The notes beneath the pieces are model-generated. The model saw nothing but the letters and a program-made list of their open reading frames with translations. It searched no databases and had not been told where the DNA came from. This document shows positions 54,698 through 64,000 of a DNA stretch of 64,000 bases, piece by piece. Origin of the DNA: Sipunculus nudus (taxonomy: Eukaryota > Annelida > Sipuncula > Golfingiida > Sipunculidae); assembly GCA_026874595.1 (NCBI GenBank), contig CM049318.1:56403750-56467749 (forward strand), written 5' to 3'. Made by a program: the position numbers and the translations under genes. Within the stretch, counting starts at the first letter, position 1. Every line of letters begins with the position of its first letter.

Positions 54698-57600
54698 CTA
54701 GGTGAGAAATATACATAATCTGGGTGCATGGGTCACTTATCTTCATGTTAATTTTTTATACCCTTTAAAAAGAAATTGGTACAAGCGCCCATGAAGCGAC
54801 ATTAAGGGATCGACACAGGCAACCCACAAAGGAAAAAGCCTAAATGGATCAGTGAATGCATGGGATATACTCAATACAATAAGATACCTTCTTTGAGAGC
54901 TACAGGAGCTCAAAGAACCGCAGTAGTCTATGTTGTAGAAACCTAATATTTAACGTACGTTCTTCAGGATGAAACCCTGTCAATCAAACCGGATTGATTT
55001 CGACATGTGAGGAGAAAGCCATTTGTATGATATTTCAGTGAAAGCTTATCTGAGTTTACACACACGCTGGAATTTCTAGTGGGGTAGCTGTAGGGTCTCG
55101 CGTCTCTGTTCACACATAACTTCACTGAATTAGAAGATGAAACAAGTTAATTGGTCCGCGGATGTTGAATTGACCTTATGAATTAATGCGTTCTTCTGTT
55201 TCTGCGTTATAGTTTATTTTATGTATTGATGTCTGATCATGTGAAGGAAAATTAAACAAAAGCCTGTCAGTTCTCGACAGAGCCGTATTTACGACTAGCA
55301 ACCAGACTTCAACAAGTTAAACGTTTTTTTTTTTAAACAATCAATTAGCCTGCCTAGTCATGTGTGCATGCTCAATCAAATTTATGCAGGATTTATGATT
55401 TTCCTGTTTATGAGGTCATGTGGAGCTAGTACTTAATAAATACAATCCTAATTCAAGTTAGGCGTAAAGACTGCAGCACAAAGACGTCCGATGTGACATC
55501 ATAGTTATTATTACTACCATATCACTACCATAGTACCATATTACTTGCACGTCCGACGTAAGAAAGAAGGCCTTATCTGTAAAATTGCTTTCTTATTCGT
55601 TCTCGGTTGTACTAGAGCTTAACTCATGTAAAGCAGCAACCATAAAAGAAAACATTTTGTGTGTATATATGTGTTTGTAAATCATGATCCGGCTTACTTA
55701 GTCTGTATTTAACGTATAACAAACATAACTGTCTGGCGTACTTCATGATATGGCGTACTACGTGGAAAAAGGAGGCAGTTATACAATTAAAGTTGGCACA
55801 TTTTCATCGCCAAAATAGCTTTCCTTCTGATATGACGTACCAGGAAGTATGCCACACCAGGACTAGTCGATACACACAACACCAATAGCTAGACTTCTGT
55901 TTGAGGAACACGCCAGTCCATATAATATCATTATTGTGATTGACAAAAAAAAATTAACTGCTATACTTCACATACTGAATTGGTGAACATCAATGACAGG
56001 GGACAGGAAGTACCTGTGTGTGTGTGTGTGTGCGTCTGTGTGGCGGGGAGGGGAGGGGGTCACCGTTGCCAAAAGAGTAAAAAGGATATTAGGTGCATTC
56101 TTCAGGCAGCGGTTATACACTTCACATGTTCTAAATCTCCTTCATTTTAACCCACTGCTTTGTTAATCATTATTCGCCGAGTTTCACCACCAGGACGACA
56201 CAGAGCAAAGAAATGTAATCAGGACAAGGAGAGTGTGGTATCGCATTGTGCATACAGCTAAAGTTTAAACATACGGCACCCCGCATGGGGCACCATGAAT
56301 CGTTGGTCAGTCTCTAGGCCCTCTGCCAGAGAACCGGTGGAATCACACTTTCCGACTGCAGCGAATAACTGCTGCGTTAGGGGTGTAAGGTAAAGCCATA
56401 TTTACTTGAAATTTACTAAGATAACTCGTCTATAAAGGTAATAAGTCTTTCGATTAACTGAGAATTAAAAAAAAATGCTTCGATATAAGGACTTTATTTT
56501 ATTCGTAGAAATAAACATGAGATATATGCAGTTTTATCGTTTACTACATCTTACCTTCAATTAAATGTGGTAGAAAAATTACCCCAGTGAGAAGATGTTT
56601 CGTTTTGCTTCCCAGTAGTTTTCTTCATAAAACCAAAGGCATTGTTTCCCGTTTGGTGGGAAGGGGGGGACATGTCCTCATTTTTTTAAAGAAATACTTA
56701 AGTCCCCTTCACTTGAATGGGAATAAAACACACGAATTTAACATGCATTGAGAGATAATTCGATAATCCAAATCGTTTCCTATAGCTTCTTCATACTTTC
56801 CTCTATGACCTTTCAGTAATTTATCGCATGCTGACAAAATTTAGGATCTGGTATTTGTCAGGTGCCTGAATTACTTGTCATAACTGTTAGCCTGCATTAT
56901 AGTATGTTTTATTTCAGGATGTTCGGACATTTCGGTGATTTAGTTCAATGTTAAAATATGAGCAAAAAATATTTTTATAACCAAAATATGTTAGTGTACT
57001 CTATAATATATGGCGGGAGTGAAGAAAATTCTAATATTCTTGGGGTGAGCTTATTTCTTCTTTGTCAAGGGGGTTAGGGTTGCCCTGGGAAGACTTAAAG
57101 TAGGGGAATCCTTCTTTCGGAGGGGGGAGGGGGTTACTGACCATACTCTCTCGAATCCCCCCCCCCCCCCCCCATCACATTTTCTAAGCAATCGTAAAAT
57201 AAATGCGGGACAGATTCAACCTCAAGGCATCATGCGGTTTATCGGTTACCATGGAGACGTTATGCATCCATCTTTCGAGGTAGAGGGGTAGCGTATGGTT
57301 GTGCGTGCAAGAACTCGATACACAACACATCCATTATTACTCCCAGTAGGAAATACGGAATAGTATATTCCCGTTTATTTACACTTTAAATTGGCCTGAA
57401 AAAGGTTTGTAGTGAATAATGTATGAATTCAGTCAGCATGAAGTTAATTATACGCAAAATACTCCCGGACCACCGCCATCGGGGAGGCTTATCCTAGCAC
57501 ACGCCAATAAAAGTTACGGTGCATGATCTTTATTGTTGTCGCTCTGGGCCCAATCGCAAGTGAAGACAACATGACTTCTGTTATTGCCTCCGCTAGGAGG

Positions 57601-60600
57601 GTATGCTTTCATTCCCGTTCGTATGTGTGTGTGAAGGCGTGTGTTTGTTCAATACATGACTCAAGGAAACATGAACGGAAACAAGGGCACCTCGGAAATG
57701 GGTCAAAGAAGAACCGATATGATCTTGGTGTGGGTTCGGCTCATGAACCGGACCCAAGAAGGATTTCAAGGAATATTCACAAATATGCAGTCACAAATAC
57801 CAGAATATGTGATATGAAATATGTAATATTGGTATTATGTTTAACCCTTAGTTTGTCTGCATGAATATTTTCGCCAAAAAAGTTATGGACATATTTTGTT
57901 GAGATTTTTGTTAAATATAAGGGTAATACAAATCCATTAAATTTTGGATTTAATCTGGATCACCATCAATTTTTTTTTTAATTTTCTTTATTTCTTTTGT
58001 CTTTTTCGAGGCTCAAAGCCATTGTTATAGAGAGCTAGCCTGTAAGTGGAGTTGTTGAACCCTAAAAAACAATTTCTGTGTTGCTGTGTAGCCGCGGTGA
58101 GATGGTGGACGTTCCTGAGCGTAGCTGCGAACAGGCCGGACGGGCTGGTCTACTTTTCTCTGGAGAGCCTTGTTGGGCCGTAGCGTTTGTATGTACAGAC
58201 AGTAAGTCTGTGCATGATACCTGTTGACCCCTCACCGTAAAAAATCCTGGACCCTGCCGGAATATGAATTGTGACTCGTGGGTTTTGTTGTTGTATTCTT
58301 GATGTGGACATCCCCCAGTGTCTTGTAAGTAATATTTTATATGTTATTATATTGGTTTGTTAACCTACGCTTGTCTTTGTGAATGTCAAGGATACATCGT
58401 GTGTGTGTAATCTCAGGTCTGCTTGTTGGTTTGTCTGACTAAAAGAACCTTGAAAGTATATGACACATTTCAGTATATTTTAAACCGTCACGTCTACACC
58501 AATTGCAATGTCGTTTTTTTCTCCAAGAAAACGTGGGTAATATAATGTGTTTAAATTCAACAACGGAGAAGGCTAATGGAATGTTTTGAACAATGTTTGC
58601 TACCCCTAATTTACAAAAGTTTGAGGGATAACAGGTATAATAAGAAAGTGGTCAGAGGCCAGGATCCTATATAATAGGATGCCGGCTTCCCTTCTCTTCT
58701 CCCGATTACCCCGGCTCTTTCCTATTCCCCGGTTCCTGACGTCACAAGTACCGCCGACCCCTCCAACAATCAGCAGTACAATCCACTTGTTTTACTGTCA
58801 CAAGCATTAAAAATTATAGTAAATACGCGCCCCAGAAGTTATACGTGGGAAATAACTACCCAAAGCAATACAGAGGCTGACATAGACATGCTGGCGTCAA
58901 CCAAACCCCGTTGCTAAGAGACCAGGTTACAGCTCGAAAAAAAAAACGAACACAAAAAGCGCCAGCGTTCTGCACTGGTCGCTAAATCTCTCTATGATGC
59001 CGATATCAAATAGACCAACTGCTGCTCCAAACTTATATAAAAAATAGATAATCTGCTAAACAATTATCCGATCACAATCCCCATGCCTACACATACATAA
59101 ATAAAAAAACCACAGTCCTCTGGTGACAACCATGCATGCTATGTCACGCAGTGTGATTGCTATTCTTGTTTATTGGATACGAACACATAGATGCTATCAA
59201 AAACCTTATATTTGTATTGTAAATGGGGCGATGTAACTTAGTTATCATAATTATAGTGATATTTAAATGATCCGTTTGTACCATGCCGTTTATATTTCGG
59301 GATTTTCATAACTTTCATGTGTTCGAATGTTATTCCAAAATACTGCAACCAATAAATAAAAGAACACTAATTTGATACTTTCTGTGTTGTTCCTTTATTC
59401 AAGCCCATCACTCCAGCCAGTGGAAAATGATAAAAGGAACATGAAATTAGCCCTTAAGTTTGAAAAAAAATGTTCTTTTCTATCAGATATAAGAATACAA
59501 AAGCATGTATATAAAGGGTAGATACATGTAAATTTATGTCGAAATCATTATATATGTACAATTAAAACATGATTTACATCATGATATATTTTGTACTTAA
59601 CTGTACTAGCTGTTAAGCAAATCTATGAAAAAATAAATAAATGAACAAGTTCTATAGGTATCGATGGACGTGTGTCTGGTTTTGACAAGAGGACTGATCT
59701 TCAGTATATTAAGGCGACCCTCCAGATCCGTCTTTATCAGCTAAATACACGTTTTAATGGCAAGGCTCATTATTTCCACAGCAGCAGACACCAAATCCTA
59801 ATTACTCCGTCCCACTCCAAATAAAGCTCATTTACTTCTGCAATATCTCTAGCCTGCATACCAGCTGTAAGTGTCCTATCAACTGCATTTTGTATTAAAT
59901 TAGCTTTTATTTTAAAAATCCGTTTTGCCATTGAAAGTATTCTCAAATAAGCAATATGACCCGCAGACCATTACATTTTTAATATGAGTAATTTGATTCA
60001 ATATACACTGTGGTATCAGTCAAATGCAGTTTAGTCATTTTATGCATATGTCACTATATCTGCTTATCTGACCTATCATGCAGAGAATGGAGTTTGGTAT
60101 AGTGTGATTATAAGCTGACGACAGTCTGACCTAAAAACTGGTGACGCATATCAATTTCTGTAGCTTTAAAGGTATCATTGGATGCGTGTTTTTGGCTGTA
60201 TAGACTATGTGAGAAGAGATATTCATGATTAACCCTTAGAGACTAAGATTTTTTTGCTGATATTGAACTCTCTTTAATTCCTTATAATTGAACAAGCCCT
60301 ACAGGCCATATATATGCGAACCTGTGCCACGGGATATACATCAGGTATAGTGCTTCCATGCTGGACCGTTACTTTTCAAGTACATGTGTGAGATGTATAT
60401 GTACAATTCAAGCACTGAACATTTTGAACCCAAGTTGATGCACCAATTACACATACGTCACTGCTTAAATATGTCATGTGGCACCACCAGTCTTGCGTAC
60501 GAGAAAGCCATCAAGGTTGTATGGACATGAAAACTTTCAGGCAGATACTTGAAACCACTGTTAGGCTTTGTGCACAGATGCATGAAACAACTACAAAACG

Positions 60601-60855
60601 GCGAGTCGACAAGGGTGGTGTATCCGCCGATGTGAGAGTAAAGGGAGAGGTGACGGATGGACTGAGTGGTATGTTACACCACTCCTGAATATAGTCCACT
60701 AAAACTCTTAGAAAAGGGCACTAATTTATAAAACGAAAACACCTGCCGCCACCTGTATGGTTTACAAGAAAATTAAACCAAAATTTTTAGTGTTTTTATT
60801 CAAACTTTCCTAACATGGTAACAAAATCTACATTTTCTTTCTAAATCACCCATAG
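54698..60855. other. Intergenic
   Basis: No convincing exon. Noted: a TG repeat at 56014-56040, a C homopolymer at about 57158, a CRE-like TGACGTCA at 58738-58745 in a pyrimidine-rich GC patch, and a plus frame at 57523-57864 (113 codons) without a recognisable domain. Confidence 0.45.
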
Positions 60856-60920
60856 CAGTGGCGGATCCAGAGGGGGAGCTTTGGGGGCTCAAGCCCCCCC
60901 CTAACCCCCCCCCCAAGGGT
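60856..60920. repeat. GGCGGATCCAG-type element end with C runs
   Basis: GCAGTGGCGGATCCAGAG followed by G- and C-rich runs, matching the style of the element at 12041-12206. The other end was not found. Confidence 0.45.
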
Positions 60921-61967
60921 GGAAACATTGTTATCATTTCTTTATCAGAAAAGATTTTCTTTACATTATTTCAGTTGCCGTCATACAAATATCACCCTTT
61001 CAACTGAAACGTTAAAGTTGATAACATAAGGAATCGTTAGGAGAGGCGCATGTCTACATCAGGATCAGGCATCTTTTTATTCTCCCGCCATTAAGTGAGA
61101 GGACAACTAAAATTGTCCGCGTCTATCAGTCGATCCGTCCTTTCCTCCGTCTGTCCTTCAATCCGTCCGTCCGTCCCGCACTATCACTGATGCCACACTT
61201 TCCTGGTTAACATCTAGCCGGGGACCATTGTGGCCCTAGGTCCTTTTGTATTTTTTAAATAATTAATTGGGCATTTTCAAACATTGGTTATAGACGTTAA
61301 AAATTTCGAATTATAGAATCTATCATCCGTAGCTCCCTCAAGCATTTCTCATGCAATATTTCAGCTGACCTTGGGCTTGGACATCTTGCTTGTGAATATG
61401 ATTAAGCGTTTAAATAAAAAGCAAGCCTTTTTCACCTCTCTTTATCCTAGAAATAAAAATAATTTTCTCTTTTTAAAACAACGTCAATATATTATCACTC
61501 AAATAAAAAATAATAAACATTGTCTGAATATACTTACATCGTAGCATTTGATTGTTATGATAGGCAGTAGAAATTTACTGCCACGTCATAAATAACATGT
61601 ATGGGGGACAGGGATTTTGGCTGTATACATCAGTTGGGATTCTCAATGGGGAATCTGTTTTGAAACTATTTGTCCTTGTCGCTCTTTAAAAGAAAAATGT
61701 ACAAAACGGTACAAGAAACTTTTGTAAACTGAAAATGTTTAATACCTTTAGCATCCTTTTATGGAAGTTTTTTTATCGATTACAAATGTAAAAATTACCA
61801 AATAATTATGGAATGATAATGTATAAATATGCGAAGGAAAGAAATGCATTTTATACTTCAGATGTATATTTAAGCGAGATCTGACGTTTGTACGTATAAA
61901 AGTAAGTTATAGAATAAAGAAGCAACTGCACATATGGAAAAGTAATTTAACCTACACCAGTTAAACA
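60921..61967. other. Intergenic
   Basis: Contains a CCGTCTGTCC/CCGTCCGTCC run at about 61130-61175, the reverse orientation of the GACGGAC tails. Otherwise AT-rich with no feature. Confidence 0.45.
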
Positions 61968-62080
61968 AAATAAACGCTGGTGAGTAATATCTTAAAAAGT
62001 AGTTAGAGAATGATATTCAATCATGAGTTATTCGTTTACCTTTTTCAATGACGTTTAATGCATTTAAATGTTTATATGTA
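61968..62080. repeat. Direct repeat B, copy 1 (~113 bp)
   Basis: Starts AAATAAACGCTGGTGAGTAA and includes ATCATGAGTTATTCGTTT. It matches 62757-62871 at roughly 90%, same orientation, 789 bp apart. Confidence 0.9.
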
Positions 62081-62756
62081 CTTGGGTCTTTATTTTATGA
62101 CTGATCAAATATTTGAGATTAAATAATGAATGAAATGTTTACATCGTTGGGCACTTGTGCTCATATCTCATGTTCATGTCTATACGACAACTTAAAAAGA
62201 GATTATTAATATATCCAAGTCTTATTTTTATTTATAAATCGGTTGATAGAAAAAAATAATGTCCAAATCATTTATTCTTTTGCTATGAATTCTCTATTCT
62301 TACTGCTTGCTCCAGAGGAGTCTTTATTTGCTGAGTAAATGAATCCTCTGCGGAGCAAGGTTTATCACGTAATTATCGACGTTGGTTGATTCGTTTGTTA
62401 GCAGCAGTTATAGACGGACTTATGAGGAGACCCAGAAAAAAAATCCAAAATAATTTAGAGTTTACCTGGATCACAATAATATTTTTATTTAAAAGATGCT
62501 GAACTGTTGTGGAAAAAAGGCGATCAAAAAACCGTCTTTATTTTTTGGTTTTAGGGGATTCTTTAATTGAATATAAATTTCCGAAAGGGGCGAGCAGACC
62601 GGTTATGCAAAGTCGAGTTGGTAAACTTGTCACACATTCCTCATGAATAAATATAATCATCGCGCTACAAACTGTAAATTCACAAATATACATAATATGA
62701 ATTGTCTGACTTCAAAGTCTGCATTTACGTTTTGTCTCAACTTTGTCCAATTAATC
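62081..62756. other. Spacer between direct repeats B
   Basis: AT-rich, non-coding. The two flanking repeats could be ends of one element (LTR-like), but they lack TG...CA borders. Confidence 0.4.
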
Positions 62757-62871
62757 AAAATAAACGCTGGTGGGTAATATCTTAAAAAGTAGTTGGAGAA
62801 TGATATTTAATCATGAGTTATTCGTTTGCCTTTTTCAGTGATGTTTAATGCGCTTAAATGTTTATATGCAC
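62757..62871. repeat. Direct repeat B, copy 2
   Basis: Second copy of 61968-62080 with about ten substitutions. Confidence 0.9.
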
Positions 62872-64000
62872 TTAAATATTTAAATGTTTGACATGTAAAA
62901 TATGTCTCGGGAAAATTGATAAATTGCACATCTGTTCCCATTTGTACAAAATCACAATTTACAAATTGTCAGATCGTATATGAAGTGGTTGAATGCAAAA
63001 GGTGTATTTTGATTTCCATAGCCGTGGAGTCATGTTTAGTTAGTTTGTAGTCTGCAAATTATTTAATGTTAAATTCAAACTTAGACTACATGTTTACAAG
63101 AGATTAAATGTGGTACTGGCTATCTAATACCTCTTTTTCTCATCCAACAAGAACAGTTGATTTTTTTGTAAAATCATTATTCTGAAGTTCAAGAAAGGAA
63201 AAAAGGCAGTTTTTCGTTTTTTACAATGGCAACGAAATTAAGGTTTTACAGGTATAAAGTGACTTAAATTCATTAAAAGTATCCAACGTTTCACTAATTA
63301 AAACCTTTCTAACATCAGGAGTTTACACTGCAATATACCGTTTTCCCCCCGTGGATAATCCGCTACCGTTGAGAATCTGCACCCCTATTTAGAGCAACAA
63401 TTTCTGAGGAAAAACACATAACCCTGTGTATAATACGCAGCCTATTTCTGGCCAAAATCTTGAATGCTGCAACTTGTATTTGCCGTAGTAATCGAATATG
63501 CACTGGCTCCATGGAGGTAAACTTTGCCAGTCAGACCGACAAGTCTCTTAGAAGAAGATCGTTACACTTAAAATAGCGAAAAGGTTATTCTCCTTTAGCT
63601 GTCAAATGTAAAAAAAGGTGCTGTTAAGTGTACAATACTGACACGTACCTGTTTTAAGTAAGATATAATATACTGAACAACCACCTGTAAAATGCGAGCA
63701 AATTACGACCATTTTATATCAGTCCCTTTCGAAACTTCGTTATATTATCAATTTATAAATGTTGTGAAATAAGCCACCTGGCTATTACAGATTACGAGTT
63801 TTTTTTCTGACCAAAGTTATATATTATTATTAAAGCGACCTGCCTAATACGGGCCATCGTGTTTATCTAGCGCTGACCCGGTTGATTGCCCATGGGTTAA
63901 GTGGCGGTCACCTGTATGTACTCGCTGTTTGTTCTATTGTTGTGCGAATGTACCATTTACCGAACCCTGGCTGGTGCCTGGTATTCTAGGCACCTGGGGC
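62872..64000. other. Non-coding right end, probable transposon remnants
   Basis: GTGGATAATCCGC and GTATAATACGCAGCC near 63350-63440, and ATGCGAGCAAATTACGACC near 63693, resemble subterminal motifs of TA-targeting DNA transposons, including TTACGACCA as in the 43524 element. Complete ends are not visible. Confidence 0.35.

Noticed and set aside
57523-57864. 113-codon plus-strand frame
   Set aside because: No domain, no supporting splice or promoter features; one frame of this length is expected by chance in the region.
61968-62871. Small LTR element bounded by direct repeats B
   Set aside because: The repeats lack TG...CA ends, primer site, purine tract and target duplication.

Overview
The window is eukaryotic, AT-rich and mostly non-coding, with split genes and many transposons. 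It fits a marine invertebrate, most likely a mollusc such as a bivalve. That placement is inferred from the secreted C-type lectin gene, the dense small inverted-repeat elements and the GACGGAC-type tails; no marker gene in the window proves it.

Left part (1-15191). A TA-flanked non-autonomous DNA transposon (347-1751) is followed by a ~270-bp tandem array, a repeat rich in GGTAC motifs and a hAT-like element (5951-7552). A host gene probably runs leftwards: a CpG-rich promoter near 10085-10310, a tiny first coding exon (10031-10069) and one convincing internal exon (4316-4425). Its product is not recognised. A ~560-bp interspersed repeat at 10907 recurs at 39274.

Centre (15192-26323). This is the main feature: a complete 11.1-kb Ty3/gypsy-type LTR retrotransposon on the minus strand. 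Its 236-bp LTRs are identical by eye and are flanked by ATAC duplications. In RNA order it has a tRNA-Ser-like primer site, a 2.2-kb leader holding an array of about 17 small hairpins (64-bp units), gag, pol and a third ORF. Pol sits in the -1 frame behind a U UUA AAU slippery heptamer, a 6-nt spacer and a 10-bp stem-loop. The third ORF takes the env position and encodes two zinc-finger-like motifs plus a TatD-type metal-dependent hydrolase with its metal ligands intact. A splice-acceptor-like sequence lies directly before its ATG. A polypurine tract precedes the 3' LTR. All frames are open, so the insertion looks recent and possibly active.

Right of it (26324-34775). A ~608-bp tandem duplication is followed by a second, plus-strand LTR element (28063-34563) with 499-bp LTRs, CTAT duplications and a polypurine tract but no protein-coding capacity (LARD-like). 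It has inserted into an older fold-back element whose arms lie at about 28008-28062 and 34564-34775.

Right part (35480-64000). A three-exon minus-strand gene (exons 51157-50341, 47856-47656, 35697-35480; 411 codons) encodes a secreted protein with a glycosylated coiled-coil stalk and a C-terminal long-form C-type lectin domain. The splice phases agree at both junctions. Its 12-kb second intron holds a 2.5-kb TA-flanked Tigger/pogo-like element, minisatellites and an interspersed repeat. From 51158 to 64000 I see microsatellites, short repeats and a long hairpin but no convincing gene. No tRNA, rRNA or CRISPR array was found.
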